The notes under the pieces: model-generated
Told to the model about the DNA's origin: nothing
Seen by the model: the letters and a program-made list of their open reading frames with translations, nothing else
Databases searched by the model: none
Source: Dioscorea cayenensis subsp. rotundata
Taxonomy: Eukaryota > Streptophyta > Magnoliopsida > Dioscoreales > Dioscoreaceae
Assembly: GCF_009730915.1 (NCBI RefSeq)
Contig: NC_052471.1
Location: 25,206,185 to 25,270,184 of the forward strand
Direction of reading: 5' to 3'
DNA: 64,000 nt
Shown: piece after piece, positions 10,352 to 21,825 of the stretch
Numbering within the stretch: position 1 is the stretch's first letter
Layout: every line of letters begins with the position of its first letter
Position numbers and translations under genes: made by a program

Positions 10352-12904
10352 ATGACCCGAGGGAACCCATCGCTATTAATTGAAGGAGATCCCAAACTTG
10401 AATGTACACTCTGTAGAAAAAGGAAAGAACCTGTGCAAGAACCGTCAAATCTAGCTGAAGTGGAAGTTTAAGGATCTGATAACATGGATAAGCAGAATGA
10501 CTAGTAGAAAACATTATCTGATTACGCGAAACCGTCAGTATTAGGGATACAATCTAGCATTGTGGGCTCCCCGATTACAGCTCTGAACTTTGAGTTGAAA
10601 CCAGCATTCATCCTGATGATTCAGCAGTCATCGCAGTTCAATAGTTTGGCCGATGAGGATCCAAACAACCACATAGAGAACTTCTTAGAAGTTTGTGATA
10701 TGCTGAAGATCAACGATGTATCAGATGATGCTATTAGATTGAGGGCTTTCCCATTTTCTCTCAAGGGAAGAGCTAAGCACAAGCAGTGGCTTCATTCCTT
10801 GCCAAAAGCATCCATCACGACTTGGAATAAGATGGTCGAAGCTTTTCTTGCAAGATACTTCCCTCTGAGGAAGTCGGCCAAGCTTCGCAATGAGATATCG
10901 TCGTTCATGCAGATGGAATTGGAATCATTATTTGAGACATGGGAGCATTTCAAGGACCTTTTGCGGAGATGCCCACAACACAAATTTCCCAAATGGATGA
11001 TCATTCAAACTTTCTATAATGGGTTGAATCTGAGTACAAGGCAATTGCTAGATCCCGCCGCGGGAGGTACAATGGGGAGTAAAACCCTGGAAGAAGCCTG
11101 ACAGTTAGTAGAAGACATGGCAATGAACAATTATCAGTGGAATGCGCGGGAAAGAAAACAGGTGGTCGGGCTCCATGAAATAGATGAAGTCACTTCTTTA
11201 GCAACCCAAGTGGATTCATTAAGTAAGAAGTTAGACCTTCTAACTTCAAATAGAGTGGCGGCCATGACTACTTGCACCAGGTGTGGCGGAGGACATGCTC
11301 CCTACAATTGCCAGATCTCTATTAGTGATGTATCTTCGGTGGAGGAAGTCAACTTTGTGGGTAATGCAATGAGGAACCAAGGTAATCCATATAGAAACAC
11401 CTACAATCAAGGCTGCAAGAGTCATCCTAACTTTTTGTTGAGCAACCAAGGACAACTAAAGGTCATGGGACCACCGAGTTTCCAACAACAACAAGCCCCA
11501 AACATGGAAAATAGAGTGTACGGCTTGGAAACCCAAATGACCGACTCAGAGAAAGCCTTGACTAGATTTGTGCAATCATCAGACACACGGTTTCAATCAG
11601 TTGAGACTACACTTCACAACCGCACTGTCTCTTTACATAATTTAGAGAACCAAGTGGGGCAGATCGCGAAGTCTCAAGCAGAAAGACCACAGGGAAGCTT
11701 GCCAAGCAATACTGTGACCAATCCATGTTAGAATGTGAAGGCTATCACTTTAAGAAGTGGTCATGAAGTTGAAGGTAGGCTTCCAAGTGAGAAGACCAAT
11801 GTTGAAGCACCGGAGGTCGTAGAGGTTGAGAAGGGAGAAACCAAGGAGAAGGAGGTGGACGAGTAGTACAAGAATCCCTTATCCCTCTAGATTGAAGAAT
11901 TACCAAGTGGACGAGTAGTACAAGAAGTTTCTAGGTTTGTTTAGGTAACTACATATAAATATTTCCTTTGTAGAGGCATTATCCCAAATGCCGAGGTATT
12001 CTAAGTTCTTGAAATATTTGCTTACAAACAAAAGGAAATTGGAGGAGAGTGCCCCATGATTCTAGATGCATCTTGCTCGACGCTCTTGCAAAAGAATATG
12101 CCAAACAAGAAGAAAAACCCAAGAAGCTTCATCATTCCGTGCAACATTGGCAACTTGGGTGAAGAAATGACATTGGCAGACTTAGGGGCCAGTATCAACG
12201 TCATGCCATATTCCTTCTTTCAGAAGATAGGCTTGGGAGTGCTTAGACCTACTCAGATGACATTGCAATAGGCAGATCGAACAGTGAGACATCCGAGAGG
12301 CATCATTGAAGATGTGCTTGTCAAAGTTGACAAGTATATATTTCATGTAGATTTTGTGGTGTTGGACGTTGATGAGGATGCAGATGTTCCTTTGATACTT
12401 GGGAGGCCATTCTTGCGTACTTCCAAGGCATTGATCGACATGGACGGCGGGGAGTTGACACTGAGAGTTGGAAATGATAAGCTCACATATCGTCTAGCAG
12501 AAGCCATGTGACATTCGCTTGACTTTGATGATACTCTTTACTTTCTTGACACTACTGATGAGATAATTGATGAATATATGCAGGAAATGTTCAATCCAGA
12601 CCCATACGAGGGGTTGCTAGACCAAGAGGTGGAGAACGAAGAAATGCTAATGCTTGGTCTAAAGGAACAAGTGCCATCTACTCTGGGGATTATGAAGAAA
12701 GTGCTCCGGAAGATGAAGATGGTGAGGAGACACGACAACAAATGCTCCAAGGTTATTGGAGATGTGCAAGAACCGGACAAGGTGGATGAACCCTTTTTAA
12801 GTGGTACGAAGCGCGATAACTCCTCCTATACCCTCAAGAGACTTTGCTCATCGTGTTTTCAAGTCATGGGTAAGAGGAAAACCTTTATCTATGAGTCCCC
12901 ATGA
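10352..12904 (+). pseudogene. gag-pro: A4 gag-protease pseudogene
   Basis: Starts at ATG 10,352 (MTRGNPSLLIEGDP). Recognisable blocks are the gag core (10,640-11,090), zinc knuckle CTRCGGGHAPYNC (about 11,270), HPNF tail, a long linker with EAPEVVEVE, and an aspartic protease with DLGASINVMPY (expected DSGAS) and LILGRPFLRTS (12,170-12,450). A final linker ends in FIYESP-stop at 12,902-12,904. In-frame stops (near 10,470, 11,100, 11,730, 11,866, 12,270, 12,510) kill it. The ORF runs straight into conserved hairpins with no reverse transcriptase or integrase. The DSG to DLG change would also destroy the protease. Confidence 0.9.
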
Positions 12905-13239
12905 GCTAAGACAAGGTACATCAACCTTAGTGACGTTAAACAAGCGCTTCTTGGAAGGCAACCCAAGCGTTTACTATTTTCTTAGTTGTTAGTTTAGTGT
13001 TTGCATTACTAAGATGTTGAGTGTTGGTGTCTATATGTTTTGATGCATCGCTGTGATTCTCTTATGGATGAATTGGTGTTATCATGTGCTTAAATGTCTA
13101 TGGCGAAGTTGTTGGTCATTTGAGCATGTTTCGTGTTTTTCTCTAGTATATTTTGCATGCTAGAAGCTGGCTCTGAGTGTTTTTATAAGTGCAGGAATTT
13201 TCTGAAGAGCCTAAAGAGTTTTTTAAGCCATCCAGAGAA
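12905..13239 (+). other. A4 region after gag-pro: conserved hairpins and spacer
   Basis: 12,916-12,967 holds the two hairpins conserved in all families: ACATCA...TGACGT, then AAGCGCTT and CTTGGAAGGCAACCCAAG (stem CTTGG/CCAAG with one mismatch). The rest is T-rich spacer similar to the same place in A1, A5 and P1. No gene is seen. Confidence 0.75.
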
Positions 13240-13386
13240 AACGCACGGGCATGTGAAATTTCAGCACGCCCGTGGATCTTCATTGTGAGTTCGTCCAGAG
13301 AAGGTACAGGGGCATGGACTCGCCCCTGTGGGCGATCCAGACAAACGCACGGGCGTGGGTATTTTCCACACGCTCGTATCTATCTC
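13240..13386 (+). repeat. A4 palindrome array, left part
   Basis: CACGGGC/GCCCGTG-type units and the larger hairpin ACAGGGGCATGGACTCGCCCCTGT, starting at 13,305. Element B1 interrupts the array after 13,386 and it resumes at 41,594. Joined across B1 (one copy of the TSD removed), the unit spacing is 113 bp, then 114. Confidence 0.85.
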
Positions 13387-14876
13387 TGATAAGTGTCTAA
13401 ATGTAGATGTTTTCATGTATATATCGTATTCACTTTGCATGTATTTTGTGAGGTTTAATGCCTGTTTTATGCTTAATCGTCTACTATTTACTTTGTAGGG
13501 CATAAGGAAGCCATGGAGAACAAGAAGATTTCATTTGGGCGAAAAGAGAAGAAAACAGGAATTTCATACTACCACCATACTACCCATTATGGGGGCCGTA
13601 TGCACTGTAGCAGCGGAATGATTTGGATTGTCTGCCCAGATTTTCATACTACCCAGTATATGGGGCTGTATGGAGGCCGTATACACCCCGTATGGATCGC
13701 GAATCTAGGGTTTTTGAGTGCTATATGACCCCCATACAACTTGTATGCCTCGGGGGGTATAAATACCAACTTTTAGGGCTGAACAAGGGACTTTTGGCTG
13801 GACTTTTTCTTGGCCAATTTTGGGGAGATCACTTGGGAGATTTTTGGCAACCTTGGGATGGAGAAGAAGGGCAAGGAAGCTAGAAGATCATTCAAGCCCA
13901 AGGTCCAAGACTCTCAAGGCAAGAAGGCAACATCATTGAAGGGGAGATCTACCACGATTTAAAGAAAAGAGACCCGCGGCTAGAGGAAGCGTCGTTTGGC
14001 ACTCCTTTGGCGGGGAAAGCGTCATTCGGCACATTCTTTACCTCCTTCTCCACCATTTCATCGAGGGAGTGTAATTTATGCTTTTGTTTCATGTTTTGCT
14101 TGTTTGTATTGCTTGTTGTCGGATGATGACACACTAGACCCCCAAGGCCACCGGGTGTTGGTGAACCTTGGGGGGTTTTATCATGTATGTTGGATGATAA
14201 CTTGTTAATTCCATGCTTGGGTAATTTTGAGATTTAATCCATTGTTTTCATGCTAAGTGCTACACTAAGGAGAAATCCATAGCTCTTTTATGAATGATGC
14301 ATGTAGATGTAACTTGCTCGCATGTATTAGGTCGTGAATGGATTAAAAGGGGATGCTTGTATCATCAAGCCGAGAAATCGGGTGTTTGGTAGCCCTCCAT
14401 GTAGGTTTAATCCAAAGAAGAGTAGGTTTAATCCTAAGTGAAATTTCCTCATACTCAATGCAATCGTAGGAATGTAGATTTGGAAGAAATTCCTATCTAT
14501 GTTCGTATGGGATTAGGGTTCAATCACCGAGAAATTGGGGTTGTTCTAATCTTGGAATCTCATGGTCTATTTTACACTTGCATCTTTAGATCATCATCCA
14601 TGTTGCATGATAACCTCTCAAGGGGATCCTAATCCATAGGCCTTTGCATCTCATTGATTTTCTTGCTTGCTTATTGCTTGTTCTCCCTAATTTGGTCATA
14701 ATCTCGTTTTAGATTTAATTACATTTAGTAGAGTAAAAATCCATCACTTGAGATCTTAGGCTAGATAATAGCTCGAGAAGGAGTAATAGGAGATCCTTAA
14801 CCCCATGGAATACGATCCTCGTGTCTTCACGCGAGGTACTACTTGGCGATCCTGTACACTTGTGGGGAAGCAATCA
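13387..14876 (+). repeat. B1 5' LTR
   Basis: 1,490 bp, TGATAAGTGTCT...GGGGAAGCAATCA. It contains CCATACTACCC / CCGTATGG inverted motifs (13,566-13,745), one ACTGTAGCAG (13,605) and a clear TATAAATA box (13,758-13,765). The adjacent PBS confirms the right border. Confidence 0.93.
13758..13765 (+). promoter_or_regulatory. TATA box of B1 5' LTR
   Basis: TATAAATA lies just downstream of the family B palindromes; the same sequence is at 40,711-40,718 in the 3' LTR. Transcription would start about 30 bp downstream (inference). Confidence 0.7.
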
Positions 14877-14936
14877 AGATTTTGGCGCCGTTGCCGGGGA
14901 TCTTAAGGAATTCTAGTAAACTTTTAGATTATTACT
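14877..14936 (+). promoter_or_regulatory. B1 primer-binding site and start of leader
   Basis: TGGCGCCGTTGCCGGGGA at 14,883-14,900 is an exact match to the 3' end of plant tRNA-Asp(GUC), six bases from the LTR end. The leader is split by the solo C LTR and resumes at 16,403. Confidence 0.93.
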
Positions 14937-16402
14937 TGATGAGCGATCCGCAAGTGTACGGAGTCGTCAAGTAATACCTCTCGTGCGAGCACGAGAGGGT
15001 CGTATTCCCTGGGCCCAAGGAGCTACTATTACTTCCCTTTCGTCTATTTCCTAGCCTAACACTCCGAAAGATGAATAGTAATTATAAAAAGAGAAAGAAT
15101 TAACTACAATGAAATCCGGGGTACTACTACACACAATACGAACTCAAGGGAGAATCAAAGCAGTTAAGGGAGTGATTTGGACAACGAATCCCCCTATGGT
15201 TGTCATTAGGTCCCTGAATTTAGGATGAAATGCGAGATGGTAGTTGGGCCAAGAGAATCCTAAATTAGCTCAACCCGATGGTCACGGCAATTGAACCCCT
15301 AATCCCATACAAGTATTGGGTCGAATCGCTCCGCCCAAATCCTCGTATGATTGCATTACACTCGGGAAATCTCTAATCAGGGTCGATACTCAAACTAGGT
15401 CCAACCCTAATTTCTGGAGGGGTACAAAATACCCGATGGTCACGGTGTATTTGTACATGGATCCCTTCCAAGCCAAGTGTGTCTAGTACAAGGGCGATGG
15501 TCACGCAACCAAGTACAACCTAGAAGTTGAAATACGTGAGTTCTCATGCAAATCAACACATCAAAAGTACACAAGACTTGAACCACAAACTACAAGTTTC
15601 CATAAAAGAAATACAACATCCAACAATACATCAATAAAGATGATCATCCAAATTACAAACAATCAACCCGAGAGTTCATCATATCCAAATCACAAATAAG
15701 TTAGTGCCTCATGAAAGAGGACCACTCATACAAATCCAAGGAACAAATAAAGAAGAAAAGAAGTAAGAACTACCCCCTCTAGCTTTAGATCCCCTTAGAT
15801 GGTGAAGATCTTGAAGATTTGAAGAGATCTCCCCTCAAATGATACTTTTGATGTCTAGGATCTTCTCCCTATCTTCTCCTTCAAAGTTTGTCTCCCTCTT
15901 GGTGAAGCCTTGCGCAGTAGATCGCCGGTGGGAAGAGTGGGGCGGCGGCCCTAGAGGCCCAAGAGAAAAACTCCCCCAAAAAGCTCTCCCTTTGCCCTAG
16001 AAAATCATGTTCTATTTAAATCCCGTCAGTCCATGCGGGCGCATGGAGCCCGTGAAGCTCACAGCCAAATGCCCAGAAAACATGTCGGTGCTACAGTACT
16101 CAGCTACAGTAATTTCCTACAGTATCTATGCTACAGTATTTTGGAGCCCGTGAAACTCCCAGCCAAATCCCCGCAGCAAGAACAATGACCTGCTACAGTG
16201 CCGCTATAGTGCCGGGACCCCAAAAATGCCGTTTTCGATGTCGAATTCATCCGATTTACATTTTTGAGCATCGTTTGACTCATTTAAGAACTGCAACACC
16301 GAAATAACCAATTTAGACATAAAACGGGCATCAATTCGTTAACATGTTCACAAATAATACACGATTAATACATATAAAATACATACATTTAGGCGTTTAT
16401 CA
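14937..16402 (-). mobile_element. Solo LTR of family C
   Basis: A single LTR, plus-strand TGATGAGCGATCCGCAAG...GGCGTTTATCA, in minus orientation, flanked by the 5-bp duplication TTACT (14,932-14,936 and 16,403-16,407). No internal sequence remains, so it arose by LTR-LTR recombination. In its own orientation it holds TACTGTAGC repeats (16,215-16,088), the palindrome CCATGCGGGCGCATGG (16,046-16,031) and ATTTAAATAG (about 16,020). Confidence 0.95.
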
Positions 16403-16504
16403 TTACTCTAGCCATTTCATTATTTACTCATTTCTTATCGTTATTTTTCTTTTCCTTTGATCTTAACTTTCTATCATCTTTCTTGGTTTTTCAAGGTACT
16501 GTAC
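16403..16504 (+). other. B1 leader, second part
   Basis: Pyrimidine-rich leader ending TTCTTGGTTTTTCAAG before GTACTGTAC-ATG at 16,505. The polypyrimidine-AG resembles a 3' splice site, as in the family A leaders. Confidence 0.6.
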
Positions 16505-16971
16505 ATGACACGCTCAAAGGCATCGACATTGATTACACCGGATAGTGAAATTGAAAGAACTTTGCATCAGAAATTGAGAGAAGTTGGTGAAGGTTCGGGT
16601 ACACAAAACATTGAAATTGAGGATAGAGAGTCTTCAATCATGGCTGAAGAGCGACGCACTCTATCCGAATATGAAAGACCGCAATTCACGGGTGATGAGT
16701 TTAGTGTTCAAGCGCCATCCGTGGCATCCAACAATTTTGAAATTAAAGCTAGTACAATCGGCATGGTCCAGAACTCGGTTTAATTCAATGGTCTCGTGAA
16801 TGAAGATGCACATGACCATCTTTCCCGGTTCCTCCAAATTTGCTCCACATTCAAGATTAATGGGGTATTGGACGATGCGATCCGTTTGAGACTATTTCCG
16901 TTCAGCTTGATAGACGGAGCTTATCATTGGCTTACATCTTTGTCTCCGGGATCTATTAAAACATGGAAGGA
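16505..16971 (+). pseudogene. gag: B1 gag, 5' part
   Basis: ATG 16,505 ([20 protein letters not shown]). It encodes the N-terminal region and the first half of the gag core (RFLQICSTFKINGV, DDAIRLRLFPFSL, WLTSLSPGSIKTWK). An in-frame TAA occurs at about 16,781. Element A1 interrupts the codons for KD in TWKDMVEKF, duplicating AAGGA, and the gene resumes at 34,345. Confidence 0.92.
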
Positions 16972-18845
16972 TGATAAGTGCTTGTGCTATATGAATGCGA
17001 AGCGTTCATTCCTTATGTTGAGCATTACTTTTCTCGGGTTTTACACTAATATGTGTGTTTTTATGTTACTTTAGTACAGGTAGGGTTGTGAGCCCAAGTA
17101 TGAAGGAAAGAAGCCAATGTGGAGCACAATGCACTGATTTTTAGAGGAAATCTTGCTAAGGTTCAAACGCGAAGACATAGGTCGGGTGTGAGATGCTAGA
17201 GTGTGTGCCAACCTCCTCGTATTCTAGTTGGCACATCCATTTGGAGGGCCATAAAGGCAGTCACACTCGAGCATTCCGACTTATGCACATAGAACAAGAG
17301 CTCCACCAACTTGCCTATCATTGAAGAAGCAAGTGATCCACGACATGAACGTGTTCCCGTTTCCGTTACTCCGATGAAAGTATGGATTCGGGAAGCTATT
17401 AAGGGCGGATACTATAGTAGAGCACCGTAGCAACACGGTAGCAAGTACTGTAGCAGCACTGTTCACAGCCGGCCGAGAAAACAGAAGTTCAGAGAATCCA
17501 CGCGGGCGTGTGGAAATTATCCACACCCATGTGGAAATTCTGTACAGTCGCGTGAAGCATCCAAGCCCGTGTAGTCACCCGATTCCAGCCCTATTTAAAG
17601 CCGAATCAGCCCCGATTTTAGTATTCTTTTCTCCATCTTTTCCCCAACTTTAGAGAGGGCTTCGGCTAGGGTTTTGGGGGGTATTGGCAAAGGTTTTGGA
17701 GATGTTCTACGGCTCCGACATCGTCATTCCTTAGGAAGAAGGTTGGTAGGGGAGCATCCGTCGAGCCGTATCTTATACCGGTCGAGGGAATCCTTGGACG
17801 ACGAGTAGAGGACTTTCTACAAGACCATTGACACGACTATCGAGGGGGTTTCTTTATGGATTCATTACTTTTACATTCTATTTCTTTGATTGTACTTAGC
17901 TCCATGGAGAGCTAGACCCCTAGTGGGTACTTGGGCATTTGTGAACCCTAGGACGTAATCGTTTTATTGAATCTCTTTATTATGCTTTCAATTAATTGAT
18001 GTTTATTGTGAGTTCCAACCTTGAATGCTTGATTGTATGAACATTTCCCCTAGAGTGACACTAGGGTTGAGAGTTCTCGTTGGTAACCTTGTGAGTGAGT
18101 GACACACCACGAGCGTTAGACAAAGCTAGGTTGGAGAGGGTTGAGAGGGTGAGTCGAGAGGTACAGGAGCGTCATTTTTCCCTTCCGATGTGATAGATTC
18201 TACCTCCATTCCTCGAGTTCTTTGCGGCCATAATAGAGTGAATGGTCTAAGGGATAAACTTTCGCTGGGTCTTAGTTGCGCATGCAATGGAGTGAAGCGT
18301 TGAGGTGATCTTAGTATCTAGGGCTTAATCGTGGTTAGGGACCTTCCACCTGGGCCAAAGGGTTAGGTCTATAATTAGGAAGAGATTTATCACTTGGAAT
18401 CCCTAGAGCTCATGGCAACTCTATCCGAGTGCGAGTTTGAGAGGTTATTTAATTTCTCCTCGGGAACATGTATAGAGTTAGGCATAGTTGACCTTAGATT
18501 TGGGACTATGTAATTAAGGATTTCCACGACTCACCATTGCATTGATTAGGAAGCATAATAGAGGGTTCTTGCTATTGAAACAATTATCCTAGGTGGAGCA
18601 TTATCTGGGTACCCCATCTTTATCGATTGCCTTACCCCATTCTTTACTTTTGCTCTCTTACTTGTTGTTTTTATTGTTGAGAATTGAATCATTGTCACAC
18701 TTATCATCATTGATCTTTCACATAGCTAAGAAGTGAATTAATTATTTTTATTCCCTATTCCCTGTGGATTCGATACCCGCTCATCCAGAATTATTACTTC
18801 GACAAACCCGTGCACTTGCGGGATATACGCAAGGGGATCTTGTCA
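16972..18845 (+). repeat. A1 5' LTR
   Basis: TGATAAGTGCTTG...GGGGATCTTGTCA. The ends form a short imperfect inverted repeat (TGATAAG/CTTGTCA). Inside, in order: TACTGTAGCA cluster (17,410-17,468), CACGGGCGTGTGG-type palindromes (17,498-17,573) and CTATTTAAAG (17,591-17,600), then a pyrimidine-rich stretch. Nothing codes for protein. Confidence 0.97.
17410..17600 (+). promoter_or_regulatory. Predicted LTR promoter of A1
   Basis: Three signals are stacked: four CGTAGCA/CTGTAGCA-like repeats, two inverted CCACAC...GTGTGG motifs spaced by AAATTAT, and a TATA-like TATTTAAAG. The same order recurs in the 3' LTR (32,905-33,100) and in family B and C LTRs with different palindrome arms. Promoter function is inferred from position. 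Confidence 0.6.
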
Positions 18846-18995
18846 AGTTTTTGGCGCCGTTGCAGGGGAATAGGTGTTTAGAGATACTTTGCACTTTGTT
18901 TTTTTAGCTATTTCACCATACATTCTATTTTATATCTTCTTATTCTATCATCATTCTGATTTCTTTTTCTTTCTTTTTGGTTGCAGCTTCATGTT
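18846..18995 (+). promoter_or_regulatory. A1 PBS and leader
   Basis: TGGCGCCGTTGCAGGGGA at 18,852-18,869 matches tRNA-Asp with one change. The leader AGATACTTTGCACTTTG leads to a pyrimidine tract ending TTGGTTGCAG and then, nine bases on, the gag ATG at 18,996. This leader is shared with P1, where it precedes pol instead. Confidence 0.9.
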
Positions 18996-20143
18996 ATGAC
19001 CCGAGGAAATCCCTCAATATTGATTGAAGGGGATCCTGAGCTTGAACGTACACTTAGAAGAAAAGGGAAAGAGCCTGTACAAGAATAGTCTAATTTAGTT
19101 GATTTGGAAGTGGAAGGATCTGAAAACATGGCAGAACAGAATGAGCAACAACAAACATTATCCGATTATGCCAGACCTTCAGTGTTGGGGACACAGTCGA
19201 GCATTGTGCGTCCCCCGATTACAGCTCAGAACTTTGAGTTGAAGCTGGCATTCATCCACATGTTGCAACAATCCGCACAATTCAATGGTTTGCCCAATAA
19301 GGATCCAAACAGTCACATAGAGAGCTTTCTCGAGGTGTGTGATATGCTGAAGATAAATGGGGTGACGGATGATGCCATCAAATTGAGAGCCTTCCCATTT
19401 TCCCTAAAGGGGAGAGCGAAGCAGTGGCTACACTCGTTACCTAGAGTGTTAATTACCACGTGGGAGGAGATGGTGGAAGCTTTTCTAGCTTGTTATTTCC
19501 CTTCCGGAAAATCAGCAAAGCTTAGGAATGAGATCTCATCCTTTGTTCAGTTGGAATTGGAGTCTCTATTAGAGACATGGGAAAGGTTCAAGGAGTTCTT
19601 GAGGAAGTGCCCGCAACACGGATTCCTGCAGTGGATGATTGTTCAAACCTTTGACAATGGTTTGAACCCGAGTACAAGACAACTCTTGGATGCGGCAGCA
19701 GGAGGTACCTTAGGTAGCAAAACCCCTGATGAGGCCCGTCAGTTGATTGAAGAAATGGGGTTAAACACCTACCAATGGAATGCTAGGGAGAAGAAAAAAA
19801 CATGGCCGGTCTCCATGAGATAGATGCGGTAACTTCATTGGCGGCCCAAGTGGAAAATTTGAGTAAGAAGTTAGATCTTCTAACTTCAAATAGAGTGCCG
19901 GCCATGACTAATTGCACCGAGTGTGGTGGAGGACATGCTCCCTCCGATTTCCCGATCTCTATTGGTGATGTTTCTTCAGTGGAGAATGTTGATTTTGTAG
20001 GTAATAGCATGAGACCTCAAGGAAACCTATTTAGCAATACCTACAATCTGGGTTGGAAGAATCATCCCAATTTCTCATGGAGTAATAAAGGTCCACAAAA
20101 GGCCATGGGGCAACCGGCTTTCAAACAACAACAACAAGCCCCT
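18996..20143 (+). pseudogene. gag: A1 gag, 5' part
   Basis: MTRGNPSILIEGDPELERTL at 18,996; in-frame TAG at 19,086; gag core through WLHSLP, FETWERFKE-like and GLNPSTRQLLD. A one-base frameshift follows in the lysine-rich run near 19,795, then LHEIDAVTSLAAQ and a mutated zinc knuckle CTECGGGHAPSDF (last Cys lost). C1 interrupts it after the QQQQAP codons, with the CCCCT duplication. Confidence 0.92.
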
Positions 20144-20601
20144 TGATGAGCGATCCGCAAGTGCACGGAGTCGTCAAGTAATACCCCTCGTGCGAGCACG
20201 AGAGGGTCGTATTCCCTGGGCCCAAGAATCTACTCTTACTTCCTCTTTGCTTATTGTCTAGCCGAATGATTCGAAGGGTTTCCCTAATCTATTACTTGAA
20301 ATAAAAGAACTACAAATGGAGTCTATGATAAGGTAGGGATATAAAATCAGGGGAAAGAAATGGTCACGGATGCGGATTCCCTAGGGGCTACTAAAGTGCA
20401 AAGGATGCTAAGAATGTCATGCAATTGAAGGTTTGGACCTAGAGATTTCCTAAATTAGATCAACCCGATGGTCACGGCAATTAACCCCTAATCTGGTATA
20501 AGTATTGACACAGAATTTCTTCTGATCAAATCCTCATACGATTGCATTAACAAGTGGGGAAATCCCTAATTAGGGCCGGAACACAACTTGGGCGTTTATC
20601 A
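20144..20601 (-). repeat. C1 3' LTR, internally deleted
   Basis: 458 bp with both LTR ends intact (TGATAAACGCC at 20,601; ...CGCTCATCA at 20,144). It jumps from ACACAACTTGG to GCGTTTATCA, losing the promoter half that is present in the 5' LTR. Confidence 0.93.
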
Positions 20602-21659
20602 AACATCCCCACACCTAAGCATTTGCTTATCCCCCAGCAAACACAAATGAAAGAATAAGGGCGGAATGATAAACGACTAAACGTACGACCTCAAGCTCAA
20701 ATAGTGAAGAACCCCATAGGCACAGATGAAATGAATTCAAGGAAATGAGTTGTACAATAACTAACTCAGTAGAGATAGTCATGATTCCTCTAGAGTGCTT
20801 TCCTCGTGAGTGTGTGTATGCTTCATCCCTCACTCTCCCTATTCACACCACATTCAATGACTATCGGTGTTAGAAATGTTAAAGACGCCCTCAATAGCGA
20901 GTTAAGAGTCCTTCGGTCCACAGTCAACACTTCAATTTCTAAGTGAATGCATGAAAGAGTTCAAGAGAATACAGATTTTTTTTTTTTTTTTTCCGAGTCC
21001 GTCTAACGTAGACTGCACAAAATAACTTATAATCTTTCAGAAGGATGCACATGCTGATTAGGCACAAGAGCCACCCAACCTACTTGATTACAGTCTACAT
21101 AGACGCATTCATGCTAAATTAGCAGAGGAATACTGACATAGACTCATTTTTTTCTTTCATTTTTCAATTTTTTTTTTACATGTCTCCGGAGCACTTTCAT
21201 GCAAAACTTCACTTAGGGATAAAGTGAAATGAACAAAAGAACCAAAAGCTCTTAAAGGACCATTGAGAAATGAATTTACCACTCTAACACTTTAAATCAA
21301 AGCAATGGGTTAGCTGAGGCAAACAAGGTAAAAGTACTATGTCAAAGCTGTGAAGAAAACACTAGAAAGAAAGCATGACTTCCTTAAAGCACAAATAACA
21401 CTACAACTCATTACTATCATTCATTCAAGCCAGGAGGTTCTTAACAATAAATCATAGCTATCACCGGTGAAGTAAGCATGCAAATAGCCCATCCCATCCC
21501 CACACCTAGAATTGTACATTGCCCTCAATGTACACTAATCAGCAGAGCATGGTGTAGAATTCATAATAATTAAATAAAGCATGAAAGGGAAGGGAAAAGA
21601 GACTGCCCCATTTGGTTGATGAAGAGTGTTCAGTGAAAGCACAGTCATTGGGCAACAAC
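20602..21659 (-). other. C1 3' region with terminal and internal PPT
   Basis: Next to the LTR the minus strand reads GCTTAGGTGTGGGGATGTT (terminal PPT, 20,602-20,620). About 890 bp upstream, at 21,507-21,495, is a copy AGGTGTGGGGATGG, preceded by the hairpin TGTACATT...AATGTACA (21,513-21,534). Between them are A-rich tracts (T runs near 20,976 and 21,150) and sequence homologous to B1 39,310-40,310. There is no gene. Confidence 0.75.
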
Positions 21660-21825
21660 GCTAGCAAAGGGGAAAGGAGGAGAGGCAACAATCCGTGAGA
21701 AGTCCAAAGTGCTTGGACTGTAAGAGATTATATCGTGCCCTATATTGTGGTAAGGCAAAGGATGGCACTCCACTTGATGCCGCATCGTGCCGTGGCCGCT
21801 TTGTTAGAACTCGCTTGATCGGCAT
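21660..21825 (-). pseudogene. C1 env-like ORF, N-terminal fragment
   Basis: Minus-strand ATG 21,825 starts MPIKRVLTKRPR, followed by LPQYRARYNLLQSKHFG. This aligns with the N-terminus of the A1 and A4 env-like ORFs (KRPR, PEHQ(V/A)R(Y/F)xxxSKLHFG). The rest is deleted. GGTATAG two bases before the ATG fits the splice-acceptor position seen in the other copies. Confidence 0.75.
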
